In this document: positions 1 through 10,889 of the stretch, in pieces
How positions within the stretch are numbered: the stretch's first letter is position 1
How the letters are laid out: each line of letters opens with the position of its first letter
Source: Megamerina dolium
Taxonomy: Eukaryota; Arthropoda; Insecta; Diptera; Megamerinidae
Direction of reading: 5' to 3'
Length of the DNA stretch: 64,000 nucleotides
NCBI GenBank assembly: GCA_963854835.1
Contig: OY978529.1
Location: forward strand, 41,660,055-41,724,054
The notes under the pieces: model-generated
The model's input: only the letters and a program-made list of their open reading frames with translations
What the model was told of the DNA's origin: nothing
Database searches by the model: none
Made by a program: the position numbers and the translations under genes

Positions 1-487
1 GTATGTATGTATTTATATTTGTATTTTGTATACGAATATCAAATAGGTAGGTACTTTATACTCTATAATAATCGTATTGGGTGATGGAAAAGACGAATGT
101 TGATTGTATATGGAGTAGAAGCTCATATACATGAAGGTGAGCTTACATCGAATGTACTATTTTATATCTTAGCCGTAAGTACATATTGTTGTTGTTGTTG
201 TATTATCTTTCATAGTAGGTATGAATGTCTTCAAGTTGGAAAAAAAAAAATTGTAAATAATTTTTTGAGCCCTCTTTTTCACTTACAAAATGCTGTTCTA
301 TGAAAAAAATATTTCAAATAAATAATTTGAAAAACAATGTTGGAAAATTATTAAAATTAAAAAAGCAGGAAAAAAAAGTTATGATTATTTGACAAAAACT
401 TGATTAGAACAATAACAAACTTCATAATGACATAGAAAAATTTTGATTATAGCCATAGATATTAAGTAATTTCGCTGAAATTTAATA
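1..487. other. AT-rich stretch, no gene seen
   Basis: The stretch holds a short GTT run near 187-201 and several A runs. The small open frames show no recognisable protein and no splice context. I see nothing functional here. Confidence 0.6.
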
Positions 488-544
488 AAAAAAAATAAAT
501 AAATATGTGGCACTTAAAGCCCCAAAGGGCTCATTGGCCGAGCT
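488..544 (-). mobile_element. SINE 3'-end fragment
   Basis: Read on the minus strand, this matches the last ~55 bases of the SINE at 3015-3371: an AGCTCGGCCAATGAGCC segment, then the CTTTGGGGCTTTAAGTG segment, then a short ATTT-repeat tail. Only the 3' tail survives, and the tRNA-like head is absent. It is assigned purely from the near-identity to the complete copy in this window. Confidence 0.75.
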
Positions 545-559
545 GAAATTTAATACATA

Positions 560-1900
560 TGATTATTTTTTATCAACGGATGGTTGAGTTCATGAATGAG
601 TGGAATTGGATGAAATCTACACTTACCAACCATACAAAACTATGTTGTCGAATGTCGAATTTTTTGAATTTTTCCCGCAAAGTATAGTGAAACTATGTTG
701 AAACGCAGTAAAGGGTAGTAGTAACGCTTAATTGGATAAAATCCACATCTAGTTCCCATACAAAGGTATATTTTTGAAAGTATTTTTTCACACTTTTTTT
801 GCAAAAATTTAAAGCTATTGACTCTAACGTTGATATATACAATTATATTGAGGTAAATATGGACATGTTCAAAAATCGGCGTAATCGGATGAAAATCAAA
901 CATATCATCCATACAAAAGTATATTTTTGAATGCATTTTTTAAACAATTTTTGTACTAAAATATATGTTGAAACTCTATACATAGCATGATTTTTACCAA
1001 TATATGGGGAAATTCGAAAAAAATTTACTTAATCGAATAAAACCCATGCCTGCCTCTCATATAAAAGTATGTTGTTTATTGCATGATTTCACACAATGTG
1101 CTATAAAAAAAAAATAAATAGATCAAGCTAAAGCTCTGTAAATATGATTATATTTAGTAATTTATACAATTAATCAAATATAGGCTGAATCATATGAAAA
1201 CCATGGCTACCGTCTATACAAATTTATGCTTCTGATTGTATATTTCGACACTTTGAGCACGAAAATAAAAAGTTATCAAGCTGAAATTTTGCTACATGCG
1301 ATTACATTTAAAAATGAATGTGCTGAATTGAAAATGGACGTAATGCGATGAGAACTACACCTACCTCCCATACAAAAGTATGTTGTCAAATGCATTTATT
1401 CACACTTTTGCACACAAAAATATAAAGATTTTATATTGAAATTCGATACTTACAATTAAATTTGTCAATACATGAAGAATTGCGAAAATCAGCGTAATCG
1501 GATAAGATCTACGTTTACTTCCCATACAAATTTATACTTCCGTTAGTATATTTCTACACTTTGCGTACGAAAATAAAAAGTTATTAAGCTGAAATTTGAT
1601 ACATATGATTACATTGGATAATAAATGCATCGAATTGAAAATAGATGTAATCCAGTGAAAACAACGCCTACCTCCCATACAAAATTATGTTTTCGAATGT
1701 CTCGAATTATAGACTTTGCACAGGAAGATATTCAATAAAAGCACTCAAACTCGGTCATCGGCCATTATTTTCATCAATGCGTGAATACGTTCTAAACGGG
1801 GAGTTATCGTTTGAAATCCACGTGTACTTCCAGTACAATAGTCAGCATTTTTGAAAGTATGTCTGTATCTAAGTATGTTTGTATCTAAGCATCTAAGCTT
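560..1900 (+). repeat. Repeat family A, locus 1 (about 9 units, ~150 bp)
   Basis: Diverged tandem units each run through a CGGATGAAAATC-like start, a CTCCCATACAAAAGTATG core, a TTCACACTTTGCACGAAAAT segment and an AAGTTATCAAGCTGAAAT segment. The core recurs near 627, 754, 906, 1054, 1212, 1375, 1518, 1672 and 1827, mostly 143-163 bp apart. The frames inside are interrupted and do not look coding. The same units occur at about 34.2, 51.8 and (inverted) 62 kb. Confidence 0.88.
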
Positions 1901-1929
1901 TGATAGTACCAAATTAAAGCTTTTCATTT

Positions 1930-2270
1930 ATTTTTATTTTGCTCAGAAATTGAAGAAATGAGCTTACACTTTATAATAAATTTGAATGAATTTAAAAAAA
2001 AAAAAAACAAACAAATTTGACATAATTTTATTGCAAATATTCCTTAAAAAATATTTTTAAAGTTTTGTTGTAAAAATATTTAATGTGAGTTGAAAATCGA
2101 AAAATTTTCTCCTCAAAATATTGGCGTATCAAATTGTAATCCATCGAAAAGAAAAATGAAATATCTGAAAAACAATATTTTTGAGAAAATTCAATCAAAA
2201 GTTCAACGAAATATTAATTAGTCACTATTAATATCTGAACAACCCTTTGGACTAATTGCCCTTCAGTATT
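1930..2270. other. AT-rich spacer, no feature seen
   Basis: A-rich sequence between the family A array and the retroelement remnant. I see no conserved coding frame or repeat. Confidence 0.55.
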
Positions 2271-2454
2271 ATTGGGGTTATAATAATAATTTATTGTCGT
2301 AGGTTGCCCAAAGGCCGACACTGCTACCTAAAAGATCATTTGTGTCCCGCTACATTTATAAAATTGTGATCCGTGCTATTACAACCATCCAATCTACCAT
2401 ACCCTATAGGTCCAGAAACAATATTTCTAGTATGCCATAACATTACATCCCTTC

Positions 2455-2787
2455 CTACGTAGATAAAACCTGCCTAAGGAAGGGAATCAGCTGGAATCCG
2501 TGTTCTTCCTGTATCATTTCCGTTTTGAGGATGAAATTGAGTATGTCCACAACAGGAGCCTTTTTTATTTCCTCGGGATGTAGCCGATCACGGTGGAACA
2601 TATGCATTCTTGTTTTTACCAACGCAATATAATCGCACAGTATGTGTTCTGTAGTCTCATCCTCTTCAAAACAAAGCCGACATTCCGTATCGTCAAGAAT
2701 GTGAGGTGAAATTTTAATGAGGTGAAATTTCAGGTAGTAATATCCTGCAAGGAAACCTACTATTTTTCTAATATGTGTCTTGCACAT
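2455..2787 (-). pseudogene. Non-LTR retrotransposon C-terminal zinc-knuckle fragment
   Basis: A 110-residue minus-strand frame contains ECRLCFEEDETTEHILCDY, a C-x2-C-x8-H-x4-C-like pattern found just after the RNase H domain at the C terminus of Jockey- and I-like polyproteins. It ends with a conserved-looking helical tail (EIKKAPVVDILNFILKT). The apparent methionine is not a true start, because the frame is the distal part of a polyprotein whose upstream portion lies at 2941-3753. It is a relic of the retroelement and not a host gene. Confidence 0.8.
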
Positions 2788-3000
2788 ATTGTGCAGTCCC
2801 CTATATTAGGTGTATGGCCTAACCAACCTTTTGGCTTGGCGAAGTTTTTGTATCTCTCCCAGTGGGATACTCTGAGACTATGCTCCCATTAGTTCACCTT
2901 CGTTTTAGCCTCCAACCAGTTGATACCACAGTATGACTTTGGGCCTGTAAGGTTTGCTGCGAAACCGGCCCTGGCCAGCTTATCAGCAATTTCATTTCCC

Positions 3001-3014
3001 TAAAACCCAGACTG
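3001..3014. repeat. Target-site duplication, left copy
   Basis: TAAAACCCAGACTG, identical to 3372-3385 on the other side of the SINE. This is the direct repeat created when the SINE inserted. Confidence 0.92.
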
Positions 3015-3371
3015 GGTGCCGTAGCTCAGTGGTTAGTGTGTTCGCCTTCTGATCTGTAGGTCGTGGTTCAATCCCCGGCTGATGCATAACAAATTTAATA
3101 TCGAAAAGATTTTTCTTTCGAACGGTACCCACCTGTCGGCGAGCAATTGGCAATTCTTCCGACAGTAACAACTTGCCATGAAAAAGCTTCTTAAAGAACT
3201 CTGTGACAAAGCTCAGAAAAAGTGATGTCACAAGTGTTCTGCCGTTGGGAACCGGCTAAAATAAGTAGGTCCCTTCTAATATTGTCCAAAATTTAAGACG
3301 CACAACAGTAATGGAAGAGAAGCTCGGCCAATGAGCCCTTTGGGGCTTTAAGTGCAACATATTTATTTATT
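3015..3371 (+). mobile_element. tRNA-derived SINE, full-length copy
   Basis: A short non-autonomous retroelement of 357 bp. The head is tRNA-like, with an A box TAGCTCAGTGG at 3022-3032 and a B box GGTTCAATCCC at 3065-3075, the internal RNA polymerase III promoter. A non-tRNA body follows (GAAAAAGCTTCTTAAAG, GAACCGGCTAAAATAAGTAG, AAGACGCACAACAGTA, AGCTCGGCCAATGAGCC), then an ATTT-repeat tail. It is flanked by a perfect 14-bp duplication. The anticodon loop region TTCTGA/TTCTAA in two copies hints at a tRNA-Arg(TCT)-type ancestor, but that is tentative. By recall, the body resembles a SINE-like repeat common in tephritid flies. Confidence 0.92.
3022..3075 (+). promoter_or_regulatory. Internal Pol III promoter (A and B boxes) of the SINE
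   Basis: A box at 3022-3032 and B box at 3065-3075, about 33 bases apart, the spacing seen in tRNA genes. They would drive transcription of the SINE by RNA polymerase III. Confidence 0.85.
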
Positions 3372-3385
3372 TAAAACCCAGACTG
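3372..3385. repeat. Target-site duplication, right copy
   Basis: TAAAACCCAGACTG, identical to 3001-3014. It lies within the RNase H coding sequence of the older retroelement and fixes the order of insertion. Confidence 0.92.
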
Positions 3386-5951
3386 TCCCAGGACCCAACA
3401 GAGTACAACCTTATTTGTTGTACCTAGGGGTTGGATGTTATTAAAGCATTCCTCCACTAGTTTCGACTTCAAAGAATAAGACGCTAGTGCTTTTATTGTA
3501 GCTTGAATATCTGAACAGATAGCTATGTGTGCGCCTTTGATGCCTCTTTTTCGAGAATTATCCTTGCGCAGATTGAAATTGCTTAAATTTCGGCCTGAAA
3601 GATGGTACGCCACTCACCAATTGGCTCTGAAATTTTAGTGTTGGGTCCATAGACCCCTACACTCATGTTTTTGACCCATCAGTGAAGCATTCTAGGCTTC
3701 AAGAATCGACCCAAGCCCCTCCAATGTCCCATTCATCACAATCTGAGATAATGATCTCAAATTTGCAATCAAATCGACGTTTAGCGATCATATAATCTGT
3801 TACTGAACAGATAATATCTTGATCTGGTATATCTCTTAAGATATTCATATGACCAAAATCATGAGGTTGCTTTGTTGACAAGATTATTGGAGTTATATAG
3901 TTGGTAGAGTAGTCGGAACAACCTCGATTCCAAATTCGATTCGATTTCAAATGGCAGAATCTGTGTGATATAATTTTTTTTCTTCATCAGCATGCTCTTT
4001 TAGAAGCCTTTCAAATGGTGAATTTTTACAGCACAAACGAATTTCCAATCTGTTTAAGATATTCGCAGCTATCTTGATTGAATATTTGTATATAATATGT
4101 ATGTATCGATAAAAATGTAAGTAATACAACTAAAAATATATCCTTTTCTTTCAATATGATATTTTTTATATTCATCAAAATTTCTTCGTGTATGAAACAA
4201 CAACTATCCAAAAAAAAAAAAAATATATCAAAAAAGGCTATGGTGATATTATTATATGAGTACGGTATGAGTATATAAAAATAATATACCTAATCGTATA
4301 TGCGCGTATAGTACATTATCAAAAGTATTCAATGTAGCAATGCTTTTTAGCTTGATTGGTATTGCGCTGACTGAGACTCATATTGAATGAACTGGCCATC
4401 GCATGCAACATATCATAGAAATATCATATATAGTGTACCCCATAAATGTATCATACAAGTATATGTGTACACTATGATAGTTATTATGCTAGAAGGCATT
4501 TTACCAACTCTCTATATATATTTTGTATATAGAACAAACCCGTATTAGAGTTTGTATGTGTGTATTTCATATGTCCCCCATTGATGTTGGTATATAATAT
4601 TCGAATATACATACTTCATAGTGTATGTGTATGTACCATTGTATATTAACAGTCAAACGAAATAAAAGTATAATGAAAAAAAATATATATTTTAACGAAC
4701 AAATGATGAAAACGTTACAAAAAAAAAAAAACGTACGATAGCAAACTCAACTAACTAGCTGAGGCTTGGTCAAAATTTTTATGTTTGCTTGCACACAAAA
4801 TGAACTAAACTCTAACATAGTATAGTAGTATTATATTATAGCTATGTATGAACGATAGATATGTATGAGTATAAAAAAAAAAATAACCATTGCATACTTT
4901 ATGGCGTTAGCAAATGATATAGTAGTGAATTGCAAGTAATGAACGTTCAAAAATAGGTGCGAACCGTTTGTAATATACATCACACATATACACCACATAC
5001 ACACACACACACACATATATGGTCAATTAGGTATGCAGTAGAATACATTTGTGAATATATATTCGAGTACAAACATTGGTATGTAAATATATGTATATGT
5101 CCACCTCATTGTATGAGTAATCATACTTGTTCAACCATATATATTTTATATACATATCTATGGCTAAACTACAAATGTTATATATAACAACCACCCGTTT
5201 ATTTAATATATCTACTATAAATAGAAATACACGCATATGTATGTATAAACTACATACTCATAACCTCAAAATTACAAAAAAAAAAAAAAAAAAAAAGAAA
5301 CAAGTGTTTGTTATTTTAATTGTAAAATTTTGGTGTAGTAGGTAATGCCATGACTAATGTAGTATATACAATAATTTCTCCATTCTCGATGGGCAACATA
5401 GATCTCTTGGCCGCAGTGCATACCTAACTATAATAATACATTCTCGATCCTCCTGTAAATATTCAATACCCCTTATATCTGGTATATTTCTATATACATA
5501 AATTATTATATATATTGTTTCTATTGAAAAAATAAATAAATAAATACTATATAAAAATTTACATTGTATTTAACAAACACAAAAAAAAAAAAAAATCCGT
5601 CACCAAAACAACAACAATTAGACAACAAACTGTGGAATATTTAAATATTGTTGGCAACATATAGGCGCGCAATGCTCAAACAATCAGACATCGTTGCTCA
5701 AACACGCATATACCACTTACTGATATGCACTACATTGCGCTCATAAAAAAAAAAAACAAAAAAACACAAAAAAAAGCTCTAAACTCACTATCTGTCACTA
5801 TTACTATTGGCCACTATCACTCTTACTATGCTTACTACTCTACTCTACTATTGCTTTTACTACCACTAAATATATATTTTTATGTATAAACAATATATGT
5901 ATATATATACACACCATTCATACACAGACTCATACACAACATGATGGCACT

Positions 5952-5955
<4 letters not shown>

Positions 5956-5988
<33 letters not shown>
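5956..5988. repeat. (TG)16 microsatellite
   Basis: Uninterrupted TG dinucleotide tract. Alternating purine-pyrimidine sequence of this type can adopt Z-DNA. Confidence 0.97.
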
Positions 5989-5990
<2 letters not shown>

Positions 5991-6137
5991 AACATCATCA
6001 AACTCAATGATTTGCAGCAACTACTAGTGCCTAGTTGTTGTTGTTGTTGTTATCCCTAGGCACACAAGAGTGTGCACGACTATTGTTCCAGCACAATGCA
6101 ACAACATTAGCGTGGGTAAAAAATAAAAAGCGATACA

Positions 6138-6140
<3 letters not shown>

Positions 6141-6200
<60 letters not shown>
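6141..6200. repeat. (AT)30 microsatellite
   Basis: A 60-base uninterrupted AT tract. It is self-complementary and able to extrude as a cruciform. It produces spurious Ile-Tyr open frames on both strands. Confidence 0.97.
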
Positions 6201-6203
<3 letters not shown>

Positions 6204-6337
6204 ATAAATGCTTATTGTGGGTGTCTGACAGAATGATTTGGTATGTTGACGAAGTGCATACACAATATATACGAATTGATAGACAGATAAGCACATATAT
6301 TTTAGAGAGATAGGCTCACAAATGCACATAGCTCCCA

Positions 6338-6338
<1 letters not shown>

Positions 6339-6364
<26 letters not shown>
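6339..6364. repeat. (CA)13 microsatellite
   Basis: Uninterrupted CA tract about 140 bases after the AT tract. Confidence 0.97.
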
Positions 6365-6368
<4 letters not shown>

Positions 6369-6584
6369 AAAGACTGTATATATGAAAGTAGATGACAATC
6401 ATCATAACTGCGTTTGTTGTTTGTCATTAAAATGCGAATGAAAAAAGGGTGCGTGCGTAGCGATAGAATTGCATGATAAATATTAAAAAATTGCAATAAC
6501 ACACAAATGACAAAACTAATTTGGCATATATACTTACAAACAAATACCTCAATATGGGAATATGCTTAAAACTTTGCATAACCT

Positions 6585-7020
6585 AAAATTATGCAATGTT
6601 TACACCTATGCATATGCATTCCGAGCTCTTTATTTATGATTAGTTTAAGTTCTACCATCAATATATATATACATTAGGGTGATTGTTGCTTAGAAATATG
6701 TTTGTTTCCTCAAAATATTCGATTAAATATTCAAATAAAATGCAATGTTTGTACCTCTATATGCATTCCGAACTCTTTATTTATGATTACTTTAAGTTAT
6801 ACCGCCAATATATGTACATTAGGCTGGTCGTTATTTAGAAGAATATTTGTTTTCTCAAAATATTCGATCAAATATTCTAAAATTATGCAATGTTTGTATG
6901 TATATATGCATTCCGAGCTCTTTATTTATGATTAGTTTAAATTCTACCGCAAATATATGTACATTAGGATGGTCGTTATTTAGAAATTTATTTATTTCCT
7001 CAATATATTCAAATAAAAAT
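6585..7020 (+). repeat. Repeat family F, three ~146-bp tandem units
   Basis: Three closely related units, each with ATGCAATGTTT, then GCATTCCGAGCTCTTTATTT, then TATGTACATTAGG, then a CCTCAAAATATTCGAT segment. The ATGCAATGTTT landmark falls near 6592, 6741 and 6885 (spacing about 144-149). The units are far less diverged than the other arrays, so this looks like a younger local triplication. It is not seen elsewhere in the window. Confidence 0.88.
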
Positions 7021-7059
7021 GGAAAATTTCATGCCGGTTTGCTAAAATTTTAGTACTAA

Positions 7060-8110
7060 AACAAAAGCTCTTGCCCCTATTTCAACTTCTTAGAGGGTTT
7101 GCCCAACAAAATTGACGTTTTTATTGGAAAAAAAATCACTCCCAGGACTTCCAGAGTGTCTCTAGAATAGTAAAATATAGAATCGACTCTCATTAACTTT
7201 TTGAATGTAATATTTCGCCCCCAATCATACTTTCTCCCTATTTCTACTCCCTAAGAGGACTAAAATATAAAATATACTTAAAAACACAGAAAAATCGACA
7301 AATAAACATATAGTTGTGCAAGAATTGCTTCTAGGAGTGTGAAATGTAAATCTGCTTTCTATTATTTTTATCACTTCAATATTTTTTCCAAACATCATTA
7401 CACCTATTACCACCCCTTGAGGTGATTGCCATATAAAATTAACATTTTTCAATGAAAATTTGCTTTCAACGTTTCCAAAATATCCCCAAAGGTCCAAGAT
7501 CTCAGAGATCAAGCTTTTGTGTTGATAAAAAAAATGTGTACCAAACATATTTACGCCCTTTTAACACCTCCTAAGGGGTCTGCCACACTAATTTAACGTT
7601 TTTCGACAAAAAAAAACTTACTCCCAGCAATTACAGAGTGTCCCTAGAGTGATGAAATGTCTATGACTAGCCTTAATTGATTTTTTAATTGGAATATTTT
7701 CTCCAAACATATTTACCCTCCATTTTCACTCCTTAAGGTGGCTTCCATATAAAATGTTGAAATATAACTGAAACTTGACAAATTATGCTTTTAAATGCAT
7801 AGAAATCACCTCCAGGAGAATGAAATGTAACTCCCACCCTCCTAATTTTATTTCTTTTATATTCCTGCCGAACAATTTTACCCTCTATTTCACTCCTTAA
7901 GTGGGTTGCCATACCAAATTAACGAAAAATGTCTGGAAATCGAAAAATAACTTTATAGTTGTCAAGAAATTACCTCTAGAAGTGTGAAATATAAGTGTAA
8001 TTAAGTCTCAGTCTAATATTTTCACGTTTTTCAAAATTTTTTCCGTACATACTTAACCCTCTGTTTTCACCTCTTAAAGGGGCTACCATACAAAATCAAC
8101 ATAAAATCGT
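7060..8110 (+). repeat. Repeat family B, locus 1 (about 7 units, 155-177 bp)
   Basis: Diverged units alternate a CTCCTTAAGGTGGCTTCC segment, an ATAAAATT(A/G)ACG segment, an ACTCCCAGGA...AGAGTGTC segment and an AATATTTTC...CAAACAT segment. The TTAAGG landmark recurs near 7090, 7251, 7416, 7571, 7732, 7896 and 8073. Related arrays lie at 14.73-16.06 kb (inverted) and 30.96-31.9 kb. The frames are broken and there is no sign of coding. Confidence 0.85.
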
Positions 8111-8784
8111 TAATTTAACTTTCAAGTCAAAATCAATATTTTTAGCTATCAAAATCCTTAAAAAATCTAGTGTCCATTGCAAATCAAGTGTGTATTCTAT
8201 ATCGAATCTGGGGTACCTAAGACATTGTAATCATGATAAACATAAACATTCCCAAATCGATGAGTTTTATGCAATTGGTCATCATAAATCGACAACAATG
8301 TTAAGAGTGACTATGTGATTTTTTTTTTTATCTTGATTTCAACTTAATTATTAGCCAAATACAGCAATTTTTTATATTGTTTTGCTTAAAGGTCTGCGCC
8401 TATAATGTATGTAATCAAACCAAAGGTGTTGCATTGAGAGCGTCATACAAAAGCAGATACTTTGAATGATATTTCACAATTTTTGTGGCAAATAAATGAG
8501 ATGACTTTTTCTTTTTGTACTAGACACTAGCATGCATATGAGTGCATATATATTTTTTTGTATATTAATATAGTATAAAGAGGCTAGCATATGCTGAAAA
8601 GACTATTGAGACTGGATAATTGTACTCTGAGTACTTACTGAGCAGGCAGGTAATGACAAGTATATATGTATGTATATATAAGGTCGTATGGATTGCAGAT
8701 CTTCTTCAAAATGTTGAACTCATACTCATGTGAAGGCATTGAACATTTAAAAAAGAAATGAGTGAAAAAATGCAAATAACCAAC

Positions 8785-8813
<29 letters not shown>
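8785..8813. repeat. (AAT)n microsatellite
   Basis: About nine to ten AAT units. Confidence 0.95.
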
Positions 8814-8816
<3 letters not shown>

Positions 8817-9098
8817 TTATATTATTATGCGTGCATATATTTAACAAAAAAAAATGCATCATCAAGGTACAATACAAGGCACCAATATATATGTGCATAC
8901 TGTTTGTGCTGTTGCATTTATGGTTATCGTATGCTCGGCCAACTGCAATACGCACATCGACAATGGGACAAACGGGCAGACAGACAAATGGAGAGACAGG
9001 CGAACAAACAAGTAGTACAAGCACAAATAGTGAACATAGCATTATGTACGTATTGCAGTCGACTCAACTGTCGACTGTCGACACACGCATGGCTATTC

Positions 9099-9099
9099 C

Positions 9100-9148
<49 letters not shown>
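9099..9148. repeat. (CAA)n microsatellite
   Basis: About 16-17 CAA units. Long open frames in all three phases arise from this tract and are not credible genes. Confidence 0.96.
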
Positions 9149-9472
9149 GTAGCAGCAACAGGAATGTAAAAAAAACACAAAAAAAAAAGAATAAAAAATA
9201 ATTGCAAACCAAAAACAACAAAAAAACAAAAAAAAAAAAAAAAGAAGGCCGAAACAAATAAAAAGCGTGGCGTGCGAGCACATTGCGAGCACATTGAACG
9301 CAAAGTACTAGCATTGGTGCAAAATTATTTTAAAGGCGGAGCTTTTTTGGTCGTTTTTTCGTAAAATGCGTACGTACTGGCTTACATTTGTTGCTCTGTG
9401 TAGTTGTGTGCGTTTGCGTGTGTGTGTGTGTGTGTGTGGCAAGTTCACAATTTTTTACCACACCGATTACAT

Positions 9473-9601
9473 ATGGTTGCCGCCGTCATCGTTGTTGTTG
9501 TTGTTCTCATTGCGTATATTTTTTACGCACACTTTTTTACCAAAGTTCCAGCAGCAGCAGCTGGTGCATCACAATGTGACCCCACTGTCACTATGTACAA
9601 G
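9473..9601 (+). CDS. Candidate first coding exon, N-terminal membrane anchor
   Basis: Forty-three codons, ATG to AAG, are followed at once by GTAAGTAG, a near-ideal 5' splice donor in phase 0. The peptide begins MVAAVIVVVVVLIAYIFYA, a hydrophobic stretch of about 18 residues suited to a signal anchor. It continues HFFTKVPAAAAGASQCDPTV and ends TMYK. The frame stays open upstream to an ATG at 9404, but that part translates a TG microsatellite, so the start at 9473 is preferred. The start context is only fair. I cannot name the protein. The next exon was not found: the acceptor-like site at 13074 is in the wrong phase. A chance open frame beside a chance donor remains possible. Confidence 0.45.
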
Positions 9602-9609
9602 GTAAGTAG
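9602..9609 (+). promoter_or_regulatory. Putative 5' splice donor
   Basis: AAG|GTAAGTAG at the end of the candidate exon matches the insect donor consensus (MAG|GTRAGT). Confidence 0.45.
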
Positions 9610-9645
9610 TATAATACATACATATATATGCATTATCACATCATG

Positions 9646-9646
9646 C

Positions 9647-9678
<32 letters not shown>

Positions 9679-9679
9679 C
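9646..9679. repeat. (CAA)n microsatellite
   Basis: About eleven CAA units just inside the putative first intron. Confidence 0.95.
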
Positions 9680-10016
9680 TACCTTAACAACAAATGTATA
9701 TATTTTATTTTTACTTCTGACCAATATAATTATTTAACCCACTCATAGTTCAATACATACATATACGATGCTTTGCATACATGCAACAACATTTATTCTC
9801 CTTCATCAGTACGTATGATGGAGGCTGCTTATGTTCTTTCGATACACTATTTATGTTTTTACTATATACTTTTGCACACAGACACACACACACACACACA
9901 CACACGCATATATATAGAAGTGCGTACTTTCATACATATATTGATACACATACACTTACGCATATAAACGATTTAAAATTTGTCCTTTTCTTACATATTA
10001 TTATGAGTAAATAATA

Positions 10017-10020
<4 letters not shown>

Positions 10021-10072
<52 letters not shown>
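10021..10072. repeat. (TG)26 microsatellite
   Basis: A 52-base perfect TG tract, the longest TG tract in the window. It produces Thr-His open frames on the minus strand. Confidence 0.97.
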
Positions 10073-10074
<2 letters not shown>

Positions 10075-10158
10075 CGGAAGTTGAGCGATGGAAGTACGGA
10101 AGTAAAGTTGATCAAAAAAACGGAGTTGAGCTGAATTGAGATGACAATGTGACACGCA

Positions 10159-10248
10159 TAGAGAGAGAGAGAGAGTGAGAGAGGGCATAGGAACCAGTCA
10201 ACCAACCAACCAATTTATTTGATAGGTTTTTGCAGTAAACAGCAACAC

Positions 10249-10280
<32 letters not shown>

Positions 10281-10290
10281 ACAACAACAA
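10159..10290. repeat. (AG)n tract and CAGCAA-type tract
   Basis: An AG purine tract at about 10160-10184 is followed by imperfect CAACAG/CAACAA repeats at about 10232-10290. The sequence between them has no clear content. Confidence 0.9.
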
Positions 10291-10889
10291 TGAGCATAAT
10301 AATATATAATGATAATATCGCCCATTTTATTCCTTGTAATGAGGCATCCAGCCGTTCATCTTTCAATATAAGAATTTGCAACTCATACCCATCCATTTGT
10401 CGCATTAAACTTTACACGTACTCGTATGAGTGCAAGCAGCAGCAATAGGCTGAATGTTGCTTCAATTGCAATACAATAGCAGTGACAAAAAAATTGTGAA
10501 CAGAACAGAAGGGACTAACAACAACAGCAACCACACAGCAAGCAGTGGTACACAATGAAAATAAAAACGATCCACAGTGTTTCCACTTTGTAAGTGTTAT
10601 ATGAAATTATCCACAGTATATATCGTAAATATGTATATGGATTCACTTATCAATTGAACATTATGTACAAAGATATATCCTGTTACTATGGCACGTACGA
10701 ACATGCATATGTTGCAAGCTTGTACATTCTTTGCCAATGAGCAGTAAGTAGAATATAATCAATCATCAAAGTAAATTCTCGCTTAAAGTATACAAACAAT
10801 CTGATACTTAGCTAGGTGCAAACACAATAAAGGACTTCTGAGTACATATAGGCGATTATTTATTTACACAGATCGGAATGTGCACTGCT

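Larger units (their letters stand above)
2941..3753 (-). pseudogene. Retrotransposon RNase H domain, interrupted by a SINE
   Basis: The minus strand carries all four landmarks of RNase H catalysis. FTDGSK (first Asp) is at about 3672-3683. FQAEI (Glu) is at 3586-3600. ICSDIQA (second Asp) is at about 3499-3516. After the interruption comes GNEIADKLARAGF (last Asp) at about 2962-3000. The link WVLGQSGF to GNEIAD is cut exactly by the SINE at 3015-3371 and its duplicated target. Additional stops and frame changes occur between 3600 and 3750, so the domain was probably already decaying or has decayed since. RNase H in these elements degrades RNA in the RNA-DNA hybrid during reverse transcription. 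Confidence 0.85.
2276..3955 (-). mobile_element. 5'-truncated non-LTR retrotransposon remnant, split by a SINE
   Basis: Minus-strand remnant of the 3' end of a Jockey/I-type LINE. In element order it holds an RNase H domain (about 3753 down to 2982), a cysteine-histidine zinc-knuckle region (2787-2455), a 3' UTR, and an end at about 2276-2294 reading AATAAATTATTATTATAA, compatible with the short tandem tail of I-clade elements. The reverse transcriptase and endonuclease are missing, as usual for 5'-truncated copies. A SINE of 357 bp was later inserted at 3015-3371. Stops and frameshifts show the copy is dead. The clade assignment is inference from domain order. Confidence 0.8.
3956..6540. other. 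AT-rich, microsatellite-rich spacer without genes
   Basis: Many TATG/TATA tracts, A runs (for example 5277-5297) and CA/TG runs. All open frames are low-complexity. I see no splice-framed coding sequence. Confidence 0.6.
8111..9312. other. Non-coding stretch with microsatellites
   Basis: Holds an AAT tract, a CAA tract and three GTCGAC sites clustered at 9057-9083. Open frames here are poly-Thr, poly-Gln or poly-Val artefacts of the CAA tract. Confidence 0.6.

Noticed and set aside
560..1900. CRISPR array
   Set aside because: Units are ~150 bp, diverged throughout, lack identical short repeats with unique spacers, and the genome is eukaryotic.
3015..3090. Genuine tRNA gene
   Set aside because: A and B boxes are present, but the acceptor and anticodon stems do not pair, and a SINE body, tail and target-site duplication follow.
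8904..9292. Poly-Gln/poly-Thr or poly-Cys/poly-Val proteins on both strands
   Set aside because: All are translations of one CAA microsatellite in different frames, with no splice or conservation support.
9930..10205. Thr-His-rich minus-strand proteins
   Set aside because: Translation of the TG microsatellite at 10021-10072.
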